Of a DNA stretch of 64,000 nt, positions 45,090 through 55,855 are shown one piece after another. The stretch is from Rhipidocladum racemiflorum. Lineage: Eukaryota; Streptophyta; Magnoliopsida; Poales; Poaceae. Positions within the stretch are counted from its first letter, which is position 1; each line of letters opens with the position of its first letter. The stretch is taken from NCBI GenBank assembly GCA_036346355.1, contig CM070584.1:55747097-55811096 (forward strand). Direction: 5' to 3'. Under the pieces are notes generated by a model. It did not search any database. It was not told where the DNA came from and saw only the letters and a program-made list of their open reading frames with translations. Both the position numbers and the translations under genes were made by a program.

Positions 45090-46900
45090 AGCTAATCCAA
45101 CGAGATATTTGATTGTTGCCACACCTTTCTCTTGTTTAGCAAAAGTGTGCAGCAAATCGGTGGCGAAACCGGCCAGACTACCGGTGATCAAGAGCTTTGC
45201 GCGTCTCACACACCATCGCTTCCTAATACAAGTTATATAAAACATAGAGACAAGCGAAAAGAAAGATCAATAGATTTTTAATCATTATCTATCGTTCGTT
45301 CGTTCGTGCATTAATGTTTATAAGGTTTTTAGAAAGATTACGCAGAGAAGGACATGTCGAAAAATATTCGCATATGCATGCTGCGTCTATGATCAGGACA
45401 GGCAAGTTTTGTCGTGTGTATGACCAGCGTGGATCCGCATCATGTGCGCAAAAGGACAGGATAATCCGAGGTTGATGCTGAGTGGTTGCATTGGACGCAC
45501 TGCAAGGTAGAGATCAAGTGCTAATTGAGCGGCTTTGTCGTCTTGTTGGTGCTCTTGTTGGTGATCAAATTTCCAAAATACTAACTTAAATTACAGATAT
45601 AAGCAATTTGGATACCGATAGGATCTCCCAGACCGCTAATTTATATCATAATATATACTTGCAAAACACAAAAGTGATATAGTGTGTATATTTCACAATG
45701 AATCCAGTAAAAATACTAATTTCATCGCTCCACCCTCTCTCCTCTAGCTTTGCCAAGCTAGCCTCTCTAAATACTCCAGTAAGGGCTGTCTCCATAGCTG
45801 GTTACTCGAGGAAACAGAATGGTTAGATAAGATTTTAGATGCGAGTATTTCAATAGCTTGTTCCTAAAGTATCATAAATTAATTATTTAATGGGATCCAC
45901 CTGTCATCCTACTTTTTCTATTCCTTTCTCCTCTCCTCACCTCCCCGCCCCTCCTATTTCCTTTGTTTAAGTGCCTAGCTTGTTATTTATGCAAGTAAAA
46001 ATGTAGAGCATACTTTTGTTAAATTAATAGTCTACTCTATATTATTAAATTAAGAGTCTCCTTTCTAGATGAAAGGATTAAGTCTATTCGAATGAATAAT
46101 GCTGATGAGTTTATCTTAAATGTATTTAATGATTATTGTATGACTGTAGACCTAAATATAAATCATTCAATACCTTATGTGCACATACAAAATAGACTTA
46201 CAGAGTCATTAATTAAAAGAATAAAATGTATTGCCTGGCCACTCTTGCAGAATGAGGCCACGCAGTGATGCACGCTACTACATAAATTCAACTCAGACCA
46301 ACTGCATACCATAACATTTTCCTCTTGCAATTAGTGCATGGGAAAAACTGGCAATTTTCTATCTACAAAAATTTGCAGTGTTGTAGACGTGCCAATTTCA
46401 CCATCACGGTATACATTCATAGGTCATCACGAAAAGTTAAGGATCTATGTAAGTTATAAATCTTCATCAATTATTAAATACCTATAGCCTATGACATGGG
46501 ATATGTATACGGCTCGGTACGCTGACTGTATCATTGATGAGGACAATTTCTGGCATTTGGGGGGTAGAAAAGTAACAAACTAAATAATACTGGAAAATAG
46601 ATTAAATTATCATGGCCATCCAGTCGACCCATGCACTAAAGAATCCAAACTTGAAGTTCGAAGGATAACAAATCTACAACAAATAGCTAATAGTTTACTA
46701 TACACCTTCACTGATCATAAGTGAGTGATAAAATCAAATATACCTGTGTAAACGCATCGAAAAGAGTGAAAATACCCAAGAAGGATATTGAATCCACTCT
46801 TACCCCTCATGAGAAGAAGTGGGGAGACCTGGACACATGATACTTAATTCTGCAAAGACGTTCGTAGAAACAGAGAACTGAACAAGTTAAAACACTCACA
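45090..46900. other. AT-rich intergenic DNA
   Basis: No gene, RNA or complete transposon was recognised. A short (GTTC)n run lies at 45294-45306. Confidence 0.4.
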
Positions 46901-46905
46901 AGACC

Positions 46906-47148
46906 GTGGAAGAAGCCCAACCTGATATTGAGAAAATCCCTGAAGCTAGCCATCTTGAGGATGGTAGCCCTAGCAATTATTTGCATGCACAATATGACGC
47001 TGGGAGATCGGAACACCTAGACTTCATCATTGTGAGAAATCATGAGGAGCTAGAAGAAATTAATAAAAAATATCTTACGATGATTAAAGAGCCACATTTT
47101 GTTTTGGGCTTATATATTTATAAGGAAAAAGCATATAAAGAAAAATAA
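46906..47148 (+). pseudogene. Reading frame of unknown origin, possibly retroelement debris
   Basis: The 80-codon frame is rich in acidic residues and lysine (EEAQPDIEKIPEASHLEDG near the start, NHEELEEINKKYLTMIKEP later). The composition is like linker parts of copia polyproteins, and it lies 0.65 kb ahead of a copia RT remnant on the same strand. No domain is recognisable. Confidence 0.3.
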
Positions 47149-47218
47149 GGCCCATTATTTGGTTACGGCTCCAACCAGTCAGGCTCATATTTAGTCACAT
47201 GGTTACGTCTTCGACCAT

Positions 47219-47668
47219 TGTATACTATATTAGCTCACACTAGTCGATCCCAACTAGTGATTTGACCATACTAGCCAGACAAGATTGGTCGAGATAGGGC
47301 AGTTACACCCTCACATGGATAACATGCAGGAGAATTTTCTTGATAGGTACAAATTGCTGATCGAGAGTTGTTTCCTATAAAGAGATGCTTCTTGACTAAA
47401 AGATGCATCTTAACTAAAAGACACCTCATGGCAAAAAGGCACATTTTGATAGGAAGACACCTTTTCTGAAGGAACAACTACCATCCCCTCGCTCTGTATA
47501 AATAGGGAAGCCTGCACACCATTAAGGGAGAGGGATTGTAGAGAGTGTGATATAGTATGTGTATATAATTTTGTAGACAATTCGCAACCTTGTACTCTGT
47601 CAAGCCACTTGGCTAATAAAGAAGCGATTCTATTTCTACTTTTCATAATCCTTGATACTAGAGTGACA
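47219..47668 (+). mobile_element. 450-bp solo LTR
   Basis: It starts TGTATACTAT and ends GAGTGACA, flanked by ACCAT at 47214-47218 and 47669-47673. It carries a TATA box (TATAAATA near 47498) and a poly(A) signal (AATAAA, 47615-47620) in the proper order for a plus-strand LTR. No internal sequence of its own remains. Confidence 0.75.
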
Positions 47669-47789
47669 ACCATTTTTATTTATAAGCTCGGTTTAGAGAC
47701 CGTCATGTCTTGAACATCGACGATATCCACAAATTATATATATTCATGTGAGTTATATAAAAAAAGACTACAATTGTCATTATATTTTT

Positions 47790-48660
47790 CCTCAAAAATT
47801 GTTAAAACTCTTGATTTAGATACAGAACCAAACTCCATGGAAGAGTGTCATAAGCGCTTAGATTGGGTCAACTAAAAAGAAGCAATTAATGAAGATTTGC
47901 ACTCGCTTAACAAAAAGAAAGTATTCGGTCCTACTTATCGAACACCTCATAAAGTGTTCTCTGTATGATCCAAATGGGTTTTCATCTGGAAGATAAATGA
48001 GAAAAACCAGCTAGTGAGATTTAAAGTGAGGCTTGTAGCATAAGGATTCACACAGAGACACATCATCGATTACGGTGAAACTTACTCTTCTATGATGAGT
48101 GAAATAACGTTATGATACTTAATATCAATGGCAGCTAATATGAACTTGACAATGAAGTTGATAGATGTAGTGACTGTATATTTATATAAGTAATTAGATA
48201 CGGATATTTATATGTTTCAAAAGGAGTTCAAATTTCAGATCCTAATAAAAGAGATCGCAATTGTATAGCGTCAAACTACAGATGTTGCTATACGGATTAA
48301 AATAGTCAGGAAGAATATGGTACAACCGAATTAGTGAGTTCCTCCTAAAGAAGGGTTACTCCAATAACGATGATTGTCCTTGTATATTCATAAAGAAATC
48401 CCGAAATAGATTCTGTATCATCTCAATCTATGTCGATGATATGAATATCATCAGAACTATGGAGGACATAAAGGAAGCAAGTTCTTACCTTACGACGGAG
48501 TTTAAGATAAAAGATATAGGTAAAACCAAATATTTATTAGGCCTGCGGCTAGAGCATTTCTCCGAAAGAATCTTTGTATACTTTGTCTATCAATGTCAAG
48601 AAGGTATTAGAAAAATTCAATATGGATAAATCTCATCCTTTGAAGACTTTACTCAGATAC
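47790..48660 (+). pseudogene. Ty1/copia reverse transcriptase remnant, left part
   Basis: Typical copia RT blocks are readable with stops and frameshifts: SKWVFIWKINEKNQLVRFK near 47968-48022, GFTQRHIIDYGETYSSM near 48046-48095, the YVDDM-type active site (YVDDMNII, about 48430-48455) and FKIKDIGKTKYLLGLRLEHF near 48500-48560. Several in-frame stops show it is dead. A later deletion joins KSHPLKT to LLRYLQ, removing about 90 residues of the usual protein. Confidence 0.85.
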
Positions 48661-49631
48661 TGTCGGCGTATTTTACGCCAGGGTCCCCACTCCCCCGCAA
48701 TAAAAGAGACCGTTGGGCGGGCAAGGTGTGTCCGGGCGCACCACCTCCGGCAAGCAGTAACTCCCCAGCGTGGTCGCCCAGTGGATAGGTGGCAGTCAGG
48801 CCCCCCTGGGCACCCAGGAAGGTGGTCGCCCGGTGGACGCGTGGCAGTCAGGCCACACCACTGGACGACGCCGACCAGCGAGGTGGTCGCCCAAGTGGAC
48901 AGGTGGCAGTCAGGCCACACCATTGGGCGACCAGGAAGGTGGTCGCCCAGTGGACGCGTGGCAGTCAGGCCACACCACTGGGCGACTAGCGAGGTGGTTG
49001 CCCAGTGGACAGGTGGCGGTTAGGTCATTCACCTGGCGTTCACCCCCGCAGCTGCAGCGCCCTGATCAAGGACATTTAATGCGAGACGTGCGCATTAAAT
49101 GCAAAGCATTGAGGGTGCAGTATGGCGGCGCGTCTTCCCCAGACGTGCATTAATTGCGTATAACATCACGGCGGCACCCCGCCCCCTGACGGAACGGGTG
49201 GCGTTGGCGGACGAGGGGCCCGAGAAGGGGGTGTGACGGCCGCGGCAGATATTAATAGGATGTAAGAACAGTGACGTGCGCATTAAATGCGCCCGTGTCA
49301 GTGTAATGAGTGTGCCTTGCCGTGTAAGCCTCTCATGTGCCCCCGGGAGTCCAAGTATAAAAGGGGGCCGGGGTGCATAGGAGAGGGGGTTCGACTCATT
49401 GTTAGTAGGTTTCATACTCTCAAGCTAGAACACAAGCAATAGCAAGAAAGGCAGGACTAGGGCTGTTACTCTTCGGAGGGTCTGAACCTGGGTAAACCCT
49501 AGCGTCTCCACCCCTCTGAGCTTCACCGACACCCCGTTCATCTTCCTTCCACCGGCGATTACCCCGAAAGCCCCCCGTCTGAACCTTATAAGCACCCGAC
49601 TCGGAGGTGCCTGTTGGCGAGTACGCTGACA
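48661..49631 (+). mobile_element. 971-bp solo LTR nested in the copia remnant
   Basis: It starts TGTCGGCGTA, ends TACGCTGACA and is flanked by GATAC at 48656-48660 and 49632-49636. A TATA box (TATAAAA, 49356-49362) is present. Joining the flanks restores the copia frame through LRYLQ, which confirms the borders. The long frames inside it are artefacts of its GC-rich repeat array. Confidence 0.92.
48771..49035 (+). repeat. Five-unit minisatellite inside the solo LTR
   Basis: Units of about 52-61 bp begin GGTCGCCC(A/G)GTGGA and contain GGTGGCAGTCAGGCC (starts near 48771, 48823, 48884, 48940, 48995). Within most units GGTCGCCCAGTGG is the near reverse complement of CCACTGGGCGACC further on, so each unit can fold as a hairpin. 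Confidence 0.9.
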
Positions 49632-50165
49632 GATACCTTCAATGTACACAATATTTTGGCTTATTTTACCAGAAGGATCAAGACTCAATCAAGATGGGAT
49701 ATACGGATGTTGGCTATCTGTTTGATCCCCACGGTGCCAAATCTCAGACTGGGTTTGTATTTCTCTGTGGTGGTACAATCATTTCTTGATAGTCTTTTAA
49801 GCAGACCTTGGTATCTACCTCTATCAACCACTCATGGATAATAGTTTTATATGAAGCCTCACGTGAATGTGTTTGGCTAAGACGTGTGATTAGCCGTATC
49901 TAGAAGTCATGTGGCCTCAACACCATCGATACCACCACAATTATCTATGAAGATAATACTGCTTGTATTTCATAAATACAAATAGATTATGTAAAGAGTA
50001 ATATCACGAAGCATAATGCGCCCAAACTTTTCTATCCTCTTGAACTCCAGAAGAATGGTAAGGTAAAGATTTTACAAACTAAGTCATGTGAAAATATAAC
50101 TGATTTATTTACTAAGTATTTGCCAACATACCGTTTCTAAAGATGTGTTTATGGCATTTGAATGA
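49632..50165 (+). pseudogene. Ty1/copia RNase H remnant, right part
   Basis: The continuation reads CTQYFGLFYQKDQDSIKMGY, then DVGYLFDPHGAKSQTGFVF and LCGGTIIS, the typical copia RNase H start, followed by ENACISQ-type and FTKYLPT-like pieces near 49,950-50,130. Stops are present. It is the other half of the element split by the solo LTR. Confidence 0.85.
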
Positions 50166-50398
50166 GACGACTTAGCGGGATGCAGAGTTCAGTGGGAGTA
50201 AATCTCTGAACCATAACCTCTAATATGATCATGAAGATACTACCCTAATCCAGAAGATTGCAAGTTGCACTCTTTTTTCCCTTAGTGAGTTTTCATGAAG
50301 TTTTCTTACACGAATGTTTTTAATGAGGCAACAAGTAGGTTTTTGGGAGGAGTTTTTGATAATGCATCTACATGACACGGTATTCGCTCAGTGGGGAG

Positions 50399-50525
50399 TG
50401 TTGAGATATAACCAAACTATAGAGTTTGGTGGACGAATTCTGAAACTACCATGAGGTGTTTTGTTTATAAATATTGCACTCTATTGTATAAGAGAGTTAA
50501 TCTAATTAATAAAGAGAAAAATGTT
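50399..50525 (+). repeat. Possible 3' LTR start of the copia remnant
   Basis: A purine-rich tract (AGTGGGGAG) is followed by TGTTGAGATATAACC, the usual look of a copia PPT-LTR junction. AATAAA is at about 50507. The end of the LTR could not be fixed because it runs into an AT microsatellite. Confidence 0.5.
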
Positions 50526-50559
50526 AAGATCATATATATATATATAGGAAAAATACTTT

Positions 50560-50720
50560 GTAATCCCGGGAGTAATTACTCCCATCTCTAAAATACCACC
50601 CAAACGAACTTGAAATACTCCTTTATCACTTTGGATACACTCATATACTAATTATAAGATATTCCAATGAGATTCACATGAAAAAATTGCAAGGGAGTAC
50701 AAAGTTTTTAGCCTATTTTG
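50560..50720. repeat. Dispersed repeat related to 62,040-62,185
   Basis: ATACTAATTATAAGATATTCCAATGAG and CATGAAAAAATTGCAAGGGAG are close to sequences at 62,120-62,172. It is probably a partial copy of the same foldback family. Confidence 0.5.
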
Positions 50721-51019
50721 CAAATACTTTCATATACGTATATAAAAAGGAGTATGTCTAAAAAGTGTACGCTCTTCGCAGAGAATTTGTTTTTTCCCGT
50801 GGCGGGTGACCGATTACAATAATCCACGCGCGCGTGCACGTAGGAGTTGGACCGATCGATCGACGCTACATATGTAACTTAGCTTGTTCAACAATGGCTG
50901 CCCCACGAATGTCTATGTAACAGTGTACTGTCTTCTCTCATTAAATTAATCGGGTCACAAGTACAAACAAGTTAATAAAACGAACCCTACTAACCTCTCC
51001 GATGCACATGCTTTGAAAA

Positions 51020-51531
51020 TCTCTACTATTCTAAAATAACACTTGGTAGCAGTGGTCCATTCTTCACATGTCATTAATTGCCGCTTAATTGCTCTGCTTA
51101 ATTGCCCTACGCAAGAAACGAAGCGTTGCTTTAATTAGCCAGCTTTCGCAAGAAACGAAGCGTTAAAGATAAAAGTTTAATCTTGTGAAATAATTTTTTT
51201 TATTTTTTAATCTTTATTTTTCGTTTTCAATTTTGTTTTTCGTAGCAACGCACGGGCATATAATCTCTACTATATAAAGTGAGAGTTTCTTCCCACGTCA
51301 CATTAATTGCCCTGCTTAATTGCCCTACGCAAGAAACGAAGCGATGCATTAATTGCCCTGCTTAATTGCCCTACGTAAGAAACGAAGCGTTGCTTTAATT
51401 AGCCAGCTTTTGCAAGAAACGAAGCGTTAAAGATAGATGTTTGATCTTATGAAATAGTATTTTTTTGTTTTTAATCTTTATTTTTCGTTATCAATTTTGT
51501 TTTTCGTAGCAAGGTACGGGCATATAACTAG
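51020..51531 (+). mobile_element. Two head-to-tail Helitron-like copies
   Basis: Copy A (51020-51263) starts TCTCTACTATTCTAAAA after A and ends GCACGGGCATATAA. Copy B (51264-51531) starts TCTCTACTATATAAAG and ends GTACGGGCATATAACTAG before T. The two share most of their length (TTAATTGCCCTGCTTAATTG, CGCAAGAAACGAAGCGTT, TTTTCGTAGCAA). TC start, CTAG end and A/T insertion borders fit nonautonomous Helitrons. Copy A lacks the CTAG end. Confidence 0.75.
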
Positions 51532-52460
51532 TATATAATAATATGGGAGCTTACGCGCGAACTGGTCCATCCGTTTCGTTATATTTATCCACGGATCATC
51601 GTACACACACAGTCACACATCAAGAAGACATTAGATCTAACAAATACTCCTACTTAAGTACTTAGTAAAAAAATGACCATATATACAACTACTTAATTTG
51701 TTTCATAGTATTTAACTAGGGGTAGAGATATAAATAATTGTAATATAACTACGTGCTGGACTCTCTTTCTCTCTCTATATATATGAATGGATAGTCTCGA
51801 GTTCATGAACAGATATAACAAAGAGGGTACCACGCAGCGGTGTAGTCCATCTCAGGAGGATAGTAGCTAGCGGCCTAGCGTAACATCTTGGTCATCAAAT
51901 GAGCAACTTTATCGTTGTCCCTTAGGACCGAGCATCTAAAAATGTTTAGATGACCTCAAAACAAAAGTACCCCCGTTTCACAATGGTTATAGTTCTAACT
52001 AAATTCACATAAAACAAGGGAGATATAAAAAATGATTTGTCTACTCTCATTTAATTCATCCATTTTGCTAAACAGATGGTTGCATTAATGAAAGGTACAA
52101 AGACCATGTTGTCTCTAAAATTGCATTGGAATGTGAGAACTACAACCATTTTGATAAAATTTTTGAATACTAGAACTATAACCATTGTGAAATGGTGGGA
52201 GTACTAGTCTTGGCTTGCAATGCAGCCAGCCATTCTACTTCAGTAATAGAAGTTTGGAATAATTGATGATTTGCCTTTATTTACTTGTGCCATTGATCAT
52301 TTGCTCTATAATGTATCAATGACATGTGAATTATATGTCACATATCAGTGCATGAAATATATGAAGTAAATGATCAATTACACCTACTAAAATGGGGCAA
52401 ATGATCTCTCTCTCGAGAGCACATAACTAGCCCGAGTCATTGAGCTTAAATTGCTCGATT
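51532..52460. other. AT-rich intergenic DNA
   Basis: No gene was found. Inverted similar words (TACAACCATTTTGATAAAATTTTTGAA and ATAACCATTGTGAAATGG against ACAATGGTTATAGTTC near 51,980) suggest a decayed foldback element at about 51,955-52,210. Confidence 0.4.
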
Positions 52461-52465
52461 CTTGC

Positions 52466-52743
52466 CAGTATCGACGTGGTCCGGCATCTAAAACCATTCG
52501 ATAAACCGGTCTAATTCAAAAAAAAAAAAATTCACGTAGTCCGGTCGAAAATCGGTGGAAATTAAAAAAATCAACAAAAATCGCTCAAAAAATCGACCGA
52601 TAAAAAAAGTTCAACTAGTCTGTCGATCTTCGAATTTTTTTTCAATTTTTTAACCATTTTTTGACCGTTTTTTGGCTCGATATTTCTGATTTTTAAATTT
52701 CAAATTTCGTACTATTTTCGTTACTTCGAAATTGTTAACACTG
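52466..52743. mobile_element. hAT-like MITE, CAGGGTT family, worn copy
   Basis: The interior shares ATAAACCGGTCTAATTCAAAAAA and TCGACGTGGTCCGGCATC with copies 1 and 5, and the right end GTTAACACTG is one base from the family end. The left end is shortened and no 8-bp duplication was found. Confidence 0.6.
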
Positions 52744-53459
52744 GTCCGTACTAATAATATTCACGTCCAGCAACGCCCACATAGGCGCATCGCATCCCAC
52801 GGGTGGCCGGAGACATTTCCGGTCAGCCTGCCTGATCGATCTGCCCGCCTGCATCGCTTGCCCGATCGATTGCCTACAGCGCAGCAGTACAGCACAGTCG
52901 CTTCCATCACCGTCCAATCAACTGCACTTGATCGCGGCCATTGCGCATGCGCTACGCCGAAACGAATCCATCGATCCCTCAGTTCATTAGCTATCGTTTT
53001 CGATGGTTGTGTTTATGTATTAGTTTTGTATATGTGGATGTAAAATCTTGTTGTTTGGTTGTTTGGACGTCCATTTTAGTCTTGTTGAGCTGTGCAATTT
53101 TCCCCTTTCAGCTAGGCCATGCAGGGAACGAGAATTTTGGACGTATCCGCTAGGCCAGGTTCGAGTGGTGCAAATTGTTACAGTGATGCATGCATTCTAT
53201 GCTAGTAGATTCAGCTTATGCAACCAACCAAACGTCATCTATTTATAGCTAGATTTAGCTATGCAGACAACCAAACAACATCTACATGCATCAGTTTGGC
53301 CTATCTCCAATCAACCAAAATAACCTCGTACGGACCAAGCTGAGAAGATACAGCAACCAAACAGCCCCTAAGAGCTTTGACGATGAAGTCTGTCGATCGA
53401 TTGGTGTTAGCGCTGGGGGCGGTAGCTAGTCGAACCCTACCGTATAGAACAGGCTAGAA
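52744..53459. other. Intergenic DNA with a possible Tourist-like right end
   Basis: The segment ends in AACCAAACAGCCCC followed by TAA (to 53371), the look of a Tourist-type terminus, and the words CAACCAAACG and CAACCAAACAACATC recur inside. The matching left end was not located. The 103-codon frame at 52732 has no recognisable domain. Confidence 0.35.
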
Positions 53460-53467
53460 ACTGGAAA

Positions 53468-53690
53468 CAGGGGCGGAATTAGCTATAGTTACCTGGTGTC
53501 ACAGGACACCGAGTAAAAAAAATTAGTGTATATTAGTCTATATATGTGTGTGTGTGTGTGTGAACCTCTTTGATCTAAATATTGTGACATCGGGAGGCAA
53601 ATAACAAGCAAATGGTAAGAATAATAAATTATTATCACATATATGATAAACTGATGAACCCCAATGATTTTTTCTCTAGTTCCACTCCTG
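53468..53690. mobile_element. hAT-type MITE (CAGGGGCGGAATTAG ends)
   Basis: The ends CAGGGGCGGAATTAG and CTAGTTCCACTCCTG are inverted copies with 12 of 15 matches. The flanks ACTGGAAA (53460-53467) and CCTGGAAA (53691-53698) are an 8-bp duplication with one change. A GT microsatellite (about 53546-53562) lies within. Confidence 0.82.
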
Positions 53691-53842
53691 CCTGGAAATA
53701 CGAACGTTGTGCTGGGAAACATTAACAACGTTTAATTGGGATTAAAAGCTTGCTGGAGGCATGGGCGGCTAATCCACGTGGGTACCACAGCGCCTGCCAC
53801 CGCAACCTGCACAGAAGTTATAACATGAGAAAAGGCAGAGTT

Positions 53843-54236
53843 GTTATTTTTTAAAAAAAATACACTTTTCAATAATTTTACGAAAATAATACCCCCAAAA
53901 ATTATAAAAATACACCTTTATCGCCATTTCAATTGATGAAAGAAGCTCTGTCGCTAAATGAATTGGTGACAGAACCCTATCGCCAATTCATTTGGTGACC
54001 GAAGACTTAGCCTTGTCGGCCAAATAAATCCGCGACAAAATAATCTGTTGGTCAATTCGATCAGCGACAAAACAGAACCCTATCACCATTTAATTGACGA
54101 CAGAATCTCTGTCGCCAAATGAAACGGCGATAGATCTTTTGTCGCCAATTGAAATGGCAACATAGATATATATTTGTAATTTTTGTAGGATATTATTTTT
54201 ATAAAATTACTTAAAAATGTATTATTTAAAAAAAAT
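53843..54236. mobile_element. Foldback element with internal TCGCCAATT-type units
   Basis: Outer arms of about 55 bp (ATACACTTTTCAATAATTTTACG and onward, with CATTTTTAAGTAATTTTAT on the other strand) are inverted copies. The core from 53,930 to 54,165 consists of at least six variants of a roughly 40-bp unit containing TCGCCAATTCATTTGGTGAC, itself a near-palindrome. The element is noncoding. Confidence 0.75.
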
Positions 54237-54267
54237 AGAAAAAGCATGTGCATCCGCAGTGGACTAA

Positions 54268-54670
54268 GGCCATGTTTGGATCCCTGGACTAATTGTTAGT
54301 TGGCTAAAAATTAGTCCTAGTCTATCCAAACAGGAAGACTAATAGGTGGGCTAATTTTTAGCTAACCCCTTAACTAACAATTAGTCCATTAGCTGGTGGA
54401 GGGGAGCTAATTTGGGCTAATAGTAGGTAATACGCTAAAAAAAGTCTGAAATACCCTCGCGCTGGCCTTATCCTCACTTCCTCACCCGTGCGTCCACTCC
54501 CCAGTCCGTTATGAGGGCAAACATGACTTTTATAAGAAATTAGCCCAACCATTAGCCATGTATCCAAACAGTCCTAGGCTAATTTTAGATGGACTAATTA
54601 TTAGCTGGCTAACAATTAGCTCTAGCTATTAGTCAGCTAACAATTAGTTTTAGCCCATCCAAACATGGCC
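54268..54670. mobile_element. Tourist-like MITE, 403 bp
   Basis: Ends GGCCATGTTTGGATCC and (inverted) GGCCATGTTTGGATGG are flanked by TAA at 54265-54267 and 54671-54673. Subterminal ACTAATTGTTAG/CTAACAATTAG words extend the symmetry. Confidence 0.9.
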
Positions 54671-54673
54671 TAA

Positions 54674-55242
54674 AATAGAGATACTTTATTGGTGTAACTT
54701 GTCCTATATGAGACCTACAAAACATGACATGTCCTCATAAACTTGGTAGAAAACAAATGCATCTTCCCAAGGTTTGCTGACATTATAGGATCTGTCTGGA
54801 GTCTACCAAAAAATATTAGATTCCCTTATTTGACCACGTTGATTTGCTATATCGTCGCCTCTCCGGCTCTCCCTCAGCACATCATCTCCCCCTTAGCATT
54901 CAGCGGCGCACATAGGGCAAATATTTTGCGGCAATATCGCTAAGAAAGTTGGCCACCTTTCCTCCTTAGCCACAAAGAAAATAGTCTACCATAGGATTGG
55001 ATTATTAGTCTCCGTACCGCAAAGTGCAATGAAATGGTAGCAAAAAAACTACTTAATATAACAAAATGAAAAAACTGCAATAATTCATGAAAATTGTTGT
55101 TCATGGCATTTCTCGACATTTTTCTGTACATACAAATCAAACAATAAAATTGTCATTCAATGCTGTACAGGCGTAGATTTGGGTAATTGTAAGCATTTCT
55201 GTTGGTGTACCTGAGAAAGAGATATGCCTCAAGCTTCAAGGT
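54674..55242. other. Intergenic DNA, nothing recognised
   Basis: The composition is mixed. The 66-codon frames on both strands have no domains. Confidence 0.4.
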
Positions 55243-55250
55243 GTCAGCTG

Positions 55251-55545
55251 CAGTTTCTAAAAATCGTCGAAAATCGAGTGATTTTCGCCCTTATCGACAC
55301 GGTACAATATCCAAAACCACTCGGTAAACATGTCAATTAAAACAATAAAAAATTAAAAAAATTTATGCTTGTAAACCGATAAAAATCGCTTAAAAAATCG
55401 ATCGCAAAAAAACCGATTGGTCAGTCGATTTTTTTATTCAAAAAAATTGATTTTGAAAGTCTTCGATTTTCGACTGATTTTTGGCTCGATATTACCGATT
55501 TTCAAATTTCAAGCGATTTTTTCCAAATCAATATTGTTAGCCCTG
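55251..55545. mobile_element. hAT-like MITE, CAGGGTT family, copy 5
   Basis: It starts CAGTTTCTAAAAATCG, ends GTTAGCCCTG and is flanked by GTCAGCTG at 55243-55250 and 55546-55553. The interior resembles the worn copy at 52466. Confidence 0.87.
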
Positions 55546-55582
55546 GTCAGCTGCAATGGCCTATGTAATGGCAACATTGTTA

Positions 55583-55852
55583 GGCCCCGTTCGCTTCGAC
55601 CACGAGCGACACGCTTAAAAAAGCGGATTATTTGCGAGCGGGAGGATTACGGACGACTTCTCCGAGAATCGGAAGCTGTTTTACGAATAGAATCGAATCT
55701 GTCTGAAACACGATTCTCATGATTCTTCGATTCTTGCCATTTCGGTCCGAAACCTAGAAGTCATAGTTAACTCGGCCTGATTCTCCCATAATCAGAAGCA
55801 GCTTCTCCCATAATCCAGAATCCATAATCCAGAAGCTGAAACGAACTGGGCC
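55583..55852. mobile_element. Tourist-like MITE, 270 bp
   Basis: Ends GGCCCCGTTCGCTTCG and (inverted) GGCCCAGTTCGTTTCA are flanked by TTA at 55580-55582 and 55853-55855. Confidence 0.87.
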
Positions 55853-55855
55853 TTA

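Noticed and set aside
48771..49035. CRISPR-like array
   Set aside because: The repeated units are contiguous minisatellite copies without unique spacers, inside a plant LTR.
48574..49153. Overlapping frames of 96-149 codons
   Set aside because: They are translations of the GC-rich tandem units inside the solo LTR; frames exist on both strands.
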